Source of the DNA: JACDAN01 sp035776735
GTDB lineage: Bacteria; Actinomycetota; Thermoleophilia; Gaiellales; Gaiellaceae
DNA: 7,625 bases
Assembly: GCA_035776735.1 (NCBI GenBank)
Contig: DASSSO010000124.1
Location: 1-7,625 of the forward strand
Reading direction: 5' to 3'
The position numbers were made by a program, and so were the translations under genes. Positions 1-4,843 of the stretch are shown piece by piece. A model generated the notes under the pieces. The model did not search any database and had not been told where the DNA came from. It saw only the letters and a program-made list of their open reading frames with translations. How positions within the stretch are numbered: position 1 is the stretch's first letter; each line of letters begins with the position of its first letter.

Positions 1-240
1 GAACGCCGCGCCGGCCAGTGCGGCGCCCACGAGGATCGCCGCGCCGAGCCGCCGGGGCGGCAGCCAGGACGTGTCCGGCTCCTCCTCCTCGACCGGGGCC
101 GGGGGCGAGCTCGCCAGCGCGGGCGAGAGCTCGGGCGGCGGGCCGGTGGCCAGGAGCAGGTCGTGGACGCGCCGGAGGCGGTCCCGCTCCTCGGGGCTCT
201 CCACGCCCTCGAGCAGATCGTCGAAGTCCGCCGGCCTCAC
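1..240 (-). CDS. Putative anti-sigma / membrane partner of the ECF sigma factor (partial, C-terminus beyond left edge)
   Basis: The reading frame opens with GTG at 240-238, overlapping the TGA stop of the sigma gene by four bases (GTGA), the usual arrangement for a translationally coupled sigma/anti-sigma pair. Eighty residues are visible and no stop occurs before the edge. They comprise an acidic helical N-terminus (MRPADFDDLLEGVES, then a charged stretch to about residue 30), a Pro/Ala/Glu-rich linker (about 34-58), and a hydrophobic run from residue 65 to the edge (LGAAILVGAALAGAAF) that looks like a transmembrane helix. This would give a cytoplasmic N-terminus tethered to the membrane, the topology of many anti-sigma factors. 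No HxxxCxxC zinc motif of the classical zf-HC2 anti-sigma domain is present in the visible part. The role is inferred from position and topology only; it could be an unrelated membrane protein. The extracytoplasmic part is not in the window. Confidence 0.62.
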   Translation of the reverse strand, partial: MRPADFDDLLEGVESPEERDRLRRVHDLLLATGPPPELSPALASSPPAPVEEEEPDTSWLPPRRLGAAILVGAALAGAAF

Positions 241-848
241 AACACGTCCCCCAGCACCGCGGAAAGCCGGGCGAGACCGCTCCGCGTACGCGTCTTCACC
301 GTGCCGAGCGGGATGCCGAGCAGGTCGGCGATCTCGCTCTGCGAGCGGCCGCCCCAGTAGGCGAGCTCGATCACCTGCCGCTCGTTCTCGGGCAGCTCGC
401 CCAGCGCACGGTGGACGCGCCAGGCGACCCAGCCGGCCTCCGCGCGGTCGGCCGGCGTCTCGTCCCCCGCGACCTCCTCCGGCGCATCGACCGGCGGCTC
501 GCGCCTCGCACGCCCGTTGTCGACGATCGCGTTGCGCGCGACGGCGTAGAGCCACGGCGCCCCGGGGCCCCGCTCGGGCTTGTACGTCCGGGCCGCACGC
601 CAGACCGAGGCAAACGTCTCCTGGACGGCGTCCTCCGCGCGACCGCGGTCTCCGAGCCGCCGCAGGGCGAGCCCGAACACCGGCCTCGCGTACCGCCGGT
701 AGAGCGCGTCGAAGGCGCTCCGGTCGCCTGTGCCGACCATGCGGATCAGCTCGCCGTCGCTGACGTCGGAGTAGGACAAGACGAACATGGTTGCGCGTGG
801 CGCCGCAGGCGGCAAGCGGCGCCCGACGGCCGCAGCCGAGGTGGTCAT
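237..848 (-). CDS. RNA polymerase sigma factor, ECF subfamily
   Basis: This is a two-domain extracytoplasmic-function sigma factor of 203 residues from the first ATG. Region 2 spans about 42-117, with the core-binding and -10 recognition signature AEDAVQETFASVWR and then PWLYAVARNAIVDNGRAR. A linker of about 30 residues follows. Region 4 spans about 145-198, with LPENERQVIELAYWGG and a helix-turn-helix (SEIADLLGIPLGTVKTR) for the -35 element. It lacks the sigma-70 regions 1.1 and 3. The ATG at 848 has a purine-rich AGAAGAGG immediately before it, overlapping the stop of the upstream dehydrogenase-like gene. A second in-frame ATG at 788 (MFVLSYSD) would remove a 20-residue low-complexity leader that does not look like sigma factor and has no ribosome site, so the true start is open. 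It is the middle gene of a three-gene operon and is probably held inactive by the product of the overlapping downstream gene. Confidence 0.93.
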   Translation of the reverse strand: MTTSAAAVGRRLPPAAPRATMFVLSYSDVSDGELIRMVGTGDRSAFDALYRRYARPVFGLALRRLGDRGRAEDAVQETFASVWRAARTYKPERGPGAPWLYAVARNAIVDNGRARREPPVDAPEEVAGDETPADRAEAGWVAWRVHRALGELPENERQVIELAYWGGRSQSEIADLLGIPLGTVKTRTRSGLARLSAVLGDVL

Positions 849-855
849 GCCTCTT

Positions 856-1515
856 CTACGGCGTGTCGGCCCGTGCGGTTTGAAGGAGGCGCCCGCCGTC
901 GACGACGAGCGTCGATCCGGTCACGAAGTCGGCCCCCGCGAGGTACATGACGGCGTCGGCGACGTCGTCGGGCGTCCCGATCCGGCCGAGGAGCGACTCG
1001 GCCGCGCGCCGCTCCGCCTGCTCGGGCTCCACGGCAACCGGCCCCGGCGCGATGCCGCACACCCGCACCTCCGGGGCAAGTGCGCGGGCGAAGACCTTCG
1101 TGAGCATCGAGAGGGCCGCCTTCGCGGCGCTGTGGGGGGCGAACGACGGCCACGGCTCCAGGCCCATCACGTCCTCGATCATGATCACCACGCCGCGGGA
1201 CTCCCGCAGCAGGGGCGCGGCCGCCTGCGTGACGAAGAAGCCGCCCTTCGCCGTCGCGCCGAAGGCGGCGTCCCAGTCCTCCTCGGTCACCTCCTCGACC
1301 GGCTTCGGCGCGAACCCGTCGGAGGCCGCGTGCACCAACAGGTCGAGGCCTCCGAGGTCCTCCGCGGCCGTTCTGACGAGCGCGCGGGCCGTCTCCACCT
1401 CGGCGATGTCGCCGTGAGCCTTTCCGGCGGCGAAGACGCTCCAGCCCTCATTCCCGAGCCGGGTGGCGATCGCCGATCCGACCCGGCCGGTTCCTCCGGT
1501 GACGAGGGCTCGCAT
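856..1515 (-). CDS. Short-chain dehydrogenase/reductase-like protein, pteridine-reductase-like, with altered active site
   Basis: This is a 219-residue Rossmann-fold protein of classical SDR length. The N-terminal dinucleotide-binding motif is TGGTGRVG (6-13). The late part is typical SDR: VRVCGIAPGPV (150-160), RIGTPDDVADAVMYLAG (178-194) and TGSTLVVDGG (199-208). The active site is unusual. Where the family has YxxxK, it reads H128-S-A-A-K132. The usual Asn position reads Thr88, and the usual Ser region is IEDVMG. An aspartate (D115) lies 13 residues before H128, the same spacing as Asp-Tyr in PTR1-type pteridine reductases, and the surrounding pattern (APEVRV, AAKAALSMLTK) also recalls that group. 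The substrate is unknown; it may be a slow or altered reductase, or a nucleotide-binding regulatory protein. It is the first gene of an operon with the ECF sigma factor (7-base gap). The ATG has no clear Shine-Dalgarno sequence, but a -10-like TACAGT lies 8 bases before it. Confidence 0.85.
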   Translation of the reverse strand: MRALVTGGTGRVGSAIATRLGNEGWSVFAAGKAHGDIAEVETARALVRTAAEDLGGLDLLVHAASDGFAPKPVEEVTEEDWDAAFGATAKGGFFVTQAAAPLLRESRGVVIMIEDVMGLEPWPSFAPHSAAKAALSMLTKVFARALAPEVRVCGIAPGPVAVEPEQAERRAAESLLGRIGTPDDVADAVMYLAGADFVTGSTLVVDGGRLLQTARADTP

Positions 1516-1523
1516 GCCGGAGA

Positions 1524-1529
1524 ACTGTA
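1524..1529 (-). promoter_or_regulatory. Possible -10 element of the SDR-sigma operon, near-leaderless
   Basis: Read on the minus strand, TACAGT (four of six matches to TATAAT) ends 8 bases before the ATG at 1515. This would start transcription at or very near the start codon, which agrees with the absence of a Shine-Dalgarno sequence. The matching -35 is poor (TTCTTA at an 18-base spacing). The hexamer is also part of a repeated 13-mer, so it could instead be a regulator site. Confidence 0.33.
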
Positions 1530-1556
1530 AGGAGTTCGGGTGGACTGTAAGAAGTT
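1524..1556. repeat. Tandem direct repeat of a 13-mer, 20-base period
   Basis: ACTGTAAGGAGTT (1524-1536) and ACTGTAAGAAGTT (1544-1556) match at 12 of 13 positions and begin exactly 20 bases apart, close to two helical turns, so both would face the same side of the DNA. They lie in the divergent region between the SDR-sigma operon and the secreted-protein gene. The proximal copy begins 9 bases from the operon's start codon. A binding site for a dimeric regulator, or duplicated promoter elements recognised by the operon's own sigma factor, would both fit. Confidence 0.6.
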
Positions 1557-1637
1557 GATTTGGAACGGGATTTTTTCCCCTGCTGTGGGCATACCTTTCG
1601 GGCGCGGAAGCGCTCCATGAAGGGGGGTTCTCAGCAC

Positions 1638-2501
1638 ATGAAGAAAGCTCTACTGCTCCTCGTCTCGCTCCTCGCCGTCGCCTTGGCGTCGGTTGCGCTC
1701 GCGGCGGTGACGAGGGTCGTGGCGATCAAGCCGGACGGGTTCAGTCCGGTCACACGCACCATCCAGACGGGCGACTCGATCCGCTGGCGGAACGACGACA
1801 CGGTGAACCACCAGGTCGTCGCCGACAACGGCCACTTCGCCTCGCCGGTGCTCAGGCCGAGGCAGACCTACACGCGGATCTTCAACACCGCCGGCACGTA
1901 CCGGTACCGCGACGCGCTCGAGCCGGCCGAGCGCGGGACGATCGTCGTCAAGGGTCCGCCTCCGTCGGTCTCGATCAACTCCTCGGCGGGGACGGTGTTC
2001 TACGGCGCGTCGATCCGACTGACGGGGTTCATCTCGTCGGGTGCCGCCAACCAGATCGTCCAGATCTGGGGGCGCCCGTTCGGGCAGGCGTCGTTCATCA
2101 AGCTCGCCGATCTCACGACGGCGACCGCCGGCGCCTACGACTACACGACCACTCCGAACCTGCTCTCCGAGTACCAGGCGAGGTGGGGGAGCCGGATCAG
2201 CGCGACGGTCTCCGTCGGCGTCCGCCCACGGATCACGCTCATCCGGCGCAGCCCGTGGTTCGTGACCTCGGCGAAGGCCGGCAGGTCGTTCAGCCGCCGC
2301 TACGTGTACGTGCAGCGGAAGTCGACCCTCGGCCAGTGGGTGAACCGGAAGAAGGTCTTCCTCGGCAGCTCCGGCGCCCGCCGTTTCAAGATGGACCTGC
2401 CGCGAGGGCGGCACATCCTGCGGATCTTCATGACGACCAATCAGGCCGGCACCGGCTACCTCTGGAGCCACAGCCGGACGATCGTCGTCCGCAAGCGATA
2501 G
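1638..2501 (+). CDS. Secreted cupredoxin-like domain protein with C-terminal beta-sandwich region; copper ligands absent
   Basis: The chosen ATG at 1638 gives a 287-residue protein with a textbook signal peptide (MKKALLLLVSLLAVALASVALA). AGGGGGG at 1621-1627 serves as ribosome site with a 10-base spacer. The frame stays open upstream to a TTG at 1560 and an ATG at 1617, but those would bury the signal peptide. Residues about 25-105 resemble plastocyanin/azurin-type domains: a GDSIRWRNDD strand, then NHQVV with His58, FNTAGTYRYRD and GTIVV. Blue-copper proteins have Cys, His and Met in the last loop; here that loop is YRYRDALEPAERG, so only the first His remains and copper binding is unlikely. 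Residues about 108-197 look like an Ig-like sandwich (VSINSS, YGASIRLTG, VSVGVRP), and about 198-287 like another beta-rich, Arg/Lys-rich domain. The likely location is extracellular or the outer cell envelope. The function is unknown; structural or ligand-binding roles are possible. Confidence 0.8.
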   Translation: MKKALLLLVSLLAVALASVALAAVTRVVAIKPDGFSPVTRTIQTGDSIRWRNDDTVNHQVVADNGHFASPVLRPRQTYTRIFNTAGTYRYRDALEPAERGTIVVKGPPPSVSINSSAGTVFYGASIRLTGFISSGAANQIVQIWGRPFGQASFIKLADLTTATAGAYDYTTTPNLLSEYQARWGSRISATVSVGVRPRITLIRRSPWFVTSAKAGRSFSRRYVYVQRKSTLGQWVNRKKVFLGSSGARRFKMDLPRGRHILRIFMTTNQAGTGYLWSHSRTIVVRKR

Positions 2502-2510
2502 CTCGGGGCG

Positions 2511-2538
2511 TTGGGGCCGGTGAGGGCGAGGTTATGCT
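2511..2538 (+). promoter_or_regulatory. Likely promoter of the superoxide dismutase gene
   Basis: TTGGGG (2511-2516) and TATGCT (2533-2538) are separated by 16 bases and match the sigma-70 consensus at three and four of six positions. Transcription would start near 2545, giving a leader of about 30 bases that contains the strong Shine-Dalgarno sequence. This would let the dismutase be transcribed independently of the secreted-protein gene ending at 2501. An inverted repeat overlaps the promoter. Confidence 0.42.
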
Positions 2539-2548
2539 CCCCGGCCCC
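2513..2548. repeat. Perfect 8-bp inverted repeat framing the sod promoter
   Basis: GGGGCCGG (2513-2520) and CCGGCCCC (2541-2548) are exact reverse complements with 20 bases between. The left arm overlaps the proposed -35 and the right arm covers the expected transcription start, with the -10 in the loop. It could be an operator for a dimeric repressor or a weak terminator hairpin for the gene ending at 2501. There is no U-run after it. Confidence 0.45.
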
Positions 2549-2560
2549 GACACCTTTTCC

Positions 2561-2577
2561 GAAGGAGAGAGTCCTTG
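2561..2577 (+). promoter_or_regulatory. Strong Shine-Dalgarno deciding the TTG start of sod
   Basis: GAAGGAGAGAG begins at 2561, with the AGGAG core at 2563-2567, seven bases before TTG at 2575-2577. No ATG or GTG in this frame lies nearby, so this site identifies the rare start codon. Confidence 0.8.
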
Positions 2578-3198
2578 AGCACGCTTGTCTTCAACCACGA
2601 GGAGATCACCGCGCGCGAGCTGAAGCCGCGCCTCTACGAGCTGGACGGCATCTCACGCGAGTCCGTCGAGGCGCACTACAAGCTCTACCAGGGGTACGTC
2701 GCGAAGCGGAACGAGATCCTCGGCAAGCTGGCCGGCGTCGACCTCTCCTCGGCGAACCAGGTCTACTCCGACGTCCGGGCGCTGAAGGTCGACCTGACGT
2801 TCGCGATCGGCGGGATCAAGAACCACGAGATCTACTTCGAGCACCTCGGCGGCGACGGCGGCGACCCGGACGGCCCCTTCGCGCAGCTGGTCGAGCGTGA
2901 CTTCGGCTCCGTGACGGCGTGGCGCGAGGACCTCACGGCGACGGGCATGGCCGGCCGGGGCTGGGCCTGGACGGCCTACGACTGGGACGAGGGTCGCCTC
3001 TTCAACTACATCGGCGACGCGCAGAACACCTACCCGATCTGGAACGCGACGCCGCTCGTTGCGCTCGACGTCTACGAGCACGCGTACTTCCTCGACTACC
3101 AGACCGACCGCGCGTCGTACATCGAGGCCTTCTTCGCGAACCTCGATTGGGGGACCGTCAACGACTGGGTCTCGCGGTACGCCGTACCGCTTCGCTGA
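2575..3198 (+). CDS. sod: Superoxide dismutase, Fe/Mn family
   Basis: This 207-residue protein is of normal length for iron/manganese superoxide dismutase, which converts superoxide to hydrogen peroxide and oxygen. There is no signal peptide, so it is probably cytoplasmic. All four metal ligands can be placed: His34 (VEAHY), His84 (KNHEIYF), and Asp165 with His169 (LDVYEHAYFLDY). The gateway Tyr41 and the core motifs GRGWAW (127-132) and IEAFFANLDW (183-192) are present. The start is TTG, fixed by AGGAG at 2563-2567 with a 7-base spacer. One oddity is that the helix after the first ligand reads HYKLYQGY, one residue shorter than the usual HHGKHHQGY type and without the second conserved His. 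This outer-sphere change does not touch the ligands. The sequence does not settle whether iron or manganese is used. It is probably monocistronic, between its own promoter and a strong hairpin. Confidence 0.94.
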   Translation: MSTLVFNHEEITARELKPRLYELDGISRESVEAHYKLYQGYVAKRNEILGKLAGVDLSSANQVYSDVRALKVDLTFAIGGIKNHEIYFEHLGGDGGDPDGPFAQLVERDFGSVTAWREDLTATGMAGRGWAWTAYDWDEGRLFNYIGDAQNTYPIWNATPLVALDVYEHAYFLDYQTDRASYIEAFFANLDWGTVNDWVSRYAVPLR

Positions 3199-3201
3199 CC
3201 C

Positions 3202-3227
3202 CCGGCCCGGGGCCTAGGCCGGGCCGG
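3202..3227. terminator. Bidirectional hairpin between convergent sod and folE2
   Basis: CCGGCCCGG (3202-3210) pairs perfectly with CCGGGCCGG (3219-3227) around an 8-base loop, GGCCTAGG. It begins four bases after the sod stop and includes the folE2 stop in the loop, so it closes both convergent transcripts. All nine pairs are G-C. No U-tract follows on either strand, which is common for high-GC actinomycete terminators but lowers certainty. Confidence 0.55.
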
Positions 3228-4191
3228 CGAGCCAGCGGCGGAGCTCGGTGTGGTGCTGTGGTTCCGCGCCCGCCAGCTCTGCGCGCAGCTCACCGACGGT
3301 TCCGTACCGCTCGGCGACGACGTCGTGCGTGTGGATCGTCTCCAGGTTGACCTGGCGGGAGAAGAGGAAGTCCTCGTCGGCCAGCGCCGGGTAGGCGTCG
3401 AGCACGCCTTGCAGTGCGAGCCGGACGGAGTCCTCCGCGAACCGGGGCTGCAGGTGCGCGTGCTCGACGACGAAGAGCTCGTCGGGCCGCTTGAGCAGCT
3501 CGTACACCGGGGCACTCATCGACGACTCCACGATCTCGCCGAGCTGGAGCGCGTTCACGGGCGTGTCGCTGCCGACGAAGAGCGTGCCCCGACCGCGCTG
3601 GTTGTGGGTCGCGAGCGGGACGAGCTCGAGGATCCGCTCCACGTCTCCGTCGGCGAACCCCGCCTCGAGCAGCCGGTCGGCCGACCGCTCGCGAACCAGG
3701 CCCTGGGCGCAGGGGCAGGCGTTGATCCCGTGCGCCTCCACGCCGACCATCCGCCTCACGCCGTCCTGGGAGGCAGCCGCGATCCCGATCAGGCCGAGCA
3801 TCGCCTGGGACGCGAGCCCCGTGACCGGCGTGCGCCGCTCGACCGGATACCTCGCCGTGATCCGCGCCTCCGCACGGCCCGCGCCCTGCCGCTCGACGAT
3901 CTCGCCTGCGATGTGGGCCGCGAGCTCTTCGACGAGGAACGCCTCCTCCAGGACGATGTGCTCGATCACCTCCTCGAACAGCTCCGGGAAGCGCGACATG
4001 TGGACGCCCTTCTGGGCGGAGTCGAGATCGACCGTGCACTCGATCTCGGCGGCGATCAGCTTCTCGCTCTCGCCGTGGCGGATCCGGATCGCCTTCGAGA
4101 CGCCCGTGACGCCTGCACGGGACAGCCCGAGGCGGACGTCGGGCGCCGACGCCTGCAGGTCCTGGCGGAAGACGTCGCTGAGATCGGTCAT
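3214..4191 (-). CDS. folE2: GTP cyclohydrolase FolE2 (type IB, MptA/COG1469 family)
   Basis: This enzyme opens the imidazole ring of GTP, the first step to dihydroneopterin and folate; the archaeal relatives (MptA) make a cyclic phosphate for methanopterin. The 325 residues are close to the MptA length and longer than many proteobacterial FolE2 proteins. Family signatures in order are DLDSAQKGVHMSRFPE (55-70), TPVTG (121-125), GINACPCAQG (155-164, with the conserved active-site cysteine region C159/C161), ATHNQRGRG (194-202) and VVEHAHLQPRF (241-251). It belongs to the T-fold superfamily but is unrelated in sequence to the zinc-dependent FolE, and can use metals other than zinc. It stands alone: convergent with sod, divergent from the kinase-like gene, with no other folate gene nearby. 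The ATG has no Shine-Dalgarno sequence; a -10-like element 9 bases upstream suggests a near-leaderless mRNA. No metal-regulator (Zur) box is recognisable. Confidence 0.95.
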   Translation of the reverse strand: MTDLSDVFRQDLQASAPDVRLGLSRAGVTGVSKAIRIRHGESEKLIAAEIECTVDLDSAQKGVHMSRFPELFEEVIEHIVLEEAFLVEELAAHIAGEIVERQGAGRAEARITARYPVERRTPVTGLASQAMLGLIGIAAASQDGVRRMVGVEAHGINACPCAQGLVRERSADRLLEAGFADGDVERILELVPLATHNQRGRGTLFVGSDTPVNALQLGEIVESSMSAPVYELLKRPDELFVVEHAHLQPRFAEDSVRLALQGVLDAYPALADEDFLFSRQVNLETIHTHDVVAERYGTVGELRAELAGAEPQHHTELRRWLAGPA

Positions 4192-4200
4192 TCGGACGGA

Positions 4201-4228
4201 ATAATGGCGATCGCACCGAATCTGAGAA
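4201..4228 (-). promoter_or_regulatory. Possible near-leaderless promoter of folE2
   Basis: On the minus strand, TTCTCA (4228-4223) and CATTAT (4206-4201) are spaced by 16 bases, each with four of six matches to the sigma-70 consensus. The -10 ends 9 bases before the folE2 ATG, so the transcript would have almost no leader. The AT-richer run in an otherwise GC-rich 41-base divergent gap supports it. No equally good promoter was seen for the plus-strand gene at 4233. Confidence 0.38.
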
Positions 4229-4232
4229 ACGC

Positions 4233-4820
4233 GTGGCCCACCAACCGATCTTCGCCCAGCTCGTTTCGCTCGCGTGCCACGACCTCAGGACGCCGCTCGC
4301 GACGGCCTCGGGGTTCGCGCACACGCTCAGGCGCCTCGACGCGCTCGAGGCGCCCGCGGACCGCTACGTGGAGATGATCGGCGCCGCGTCCCAGCAGATG
4401 ACGCAGCTCCTCGACTTCCTGGCCGCCGCCGCCCGGATCGAGGCGGGGCGCTTCGAGTACCAGGCCCGCGAGCTCGACTCTCGTGAGCTCGCCGAGGCCG
4501 CCGTGGCCCTGCTCGACGACGGCGAGGCGACGGCGGGCGGCGCCGGGGCGGCCGTGCGCGTCGACCCGAACTGGGCCGACACGGGCCTCGCCGCCCTCGG
4601 GCAGTGCGTCCGGCGTCACGGCTCGCTCGAGCAGGTGACCTTCGCCGTCGACGGCGCGACCGTCTCGATCGGGCCCGTCGCAAAAGGGGTGGGCCGGATC
4701 GCGGTCGGCGACGACCTCAGGGACTTCGGCGCCGCAGTCGGCACCCGCGTCCTCGAGGCGATGGGCGTAGAGATCGTGCTCGACGGCGAGCGCCTTGCCG
4801 TGCGCCTCCCGCCCGCCTAG
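4233..4820 (+). CDS. HisKA-domain protein with degenerate or missing ATPase domain (orphan histidine-kinase-like)
   Basis: This is a 195-residue soluble protein starting at GTG. Residues about 8-75 are a clear histidine-kinase dimerisation and phosphoacceptor domain: ACHDLRTPLATASGF with phosphoacceptor His16, then the second helix (MTQLLDFLAAAARIEAG). The remaining 120 residues are too short for, and lack, the N, G1, F and G2 boxes of the HATPase domain. The end (GTRVLEAMGVEIVLDGERLAVRLP) still resembles the last helix and strands of a HATPase domain, so it looks like an eroded one. There is no sensor, PAS or membrane segment and no response regulator alongside. It may be a phosphotransfer or scaffold protein in the manner of Spo0B, or a dimerisation partner for a complete kinase; both are inference. 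It diverges from folE2 by 41 bases and converges on the glycosylase gene. The ribosome site is weak (GAGAAA). Confidence 0.8.
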   Translation: MAHQPIFAQLVSLACHDLRTPLATASGFAHTLRRLDALEAPADRYVEMIGAASQQMTQLLDFLAAAARIEAGRFEYQARELDSRELAEAAVALLDDGEATAGGAGAAVRVDPNWADTGLAALGQCVRRHGSLEQVTFAVDGATVSIGPVAKGVGRIAVGDDLRDFGAAVGTRVLEAMGVEIVLDGERLAVRLPPA

Positions 4821-4843
4821 ATCGCTCGACGTCGACGGCGATC
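4820..4843. terminator. Weak hairpin between convergent kinase-like and glycosylase genes
   Basis: GATCGC (4820-4825) pairs with GCGATC (4838-4843) around a 12-base loop that itself contains the palindrome TCGACGTCGA. It spans the 21-base gap between the two stops and overlaps both. The stem is only 6 bp and no U-run follows, so a termination role is tentative. Confidence 0.33.

Noticed and set aside
787..1530. Long plus-strand open frame of 247 residues antisense to the SDR and sigma genes
   Set aside because: Arg/Gly/Pro-rich with no family motif. It mirrors the codon pattern of the well-supported minus-strand genes, as expected at this GC content.
1562..1600. Possible ECF-type or sigma-70 promoter for the secreted-protein gene (GGAAC at 1562, TACCTT at 1592)
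   Set aside because: The spacing does not match either class well and no partner element is convincing; left uncalled.
1560..1637. Upstream TTG/ATG starts for the secreted protein, including a CC/H-containing leader
   Set aside because: They would place 7 to 26 polar residues before a clean signal peptide, and the best-spaced ribosome site serves ATG 1638.
856..4191. Pterin pathway cluster linking the PTR1-like SDR with folE2
   Set aside because: The two genes are 1.7 kb apart, in separate transcription units with unrelated genes between, and the SDR's substrate is unknown; co-location alone does not support a pathway.
3250..4377. Long plus-strand open frame of 375 residues antisense to folE2
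   Set aside because: No recognisable domain and the low-complexity composition of an antisense shadow; folE2 on the other strand has full family signatures.
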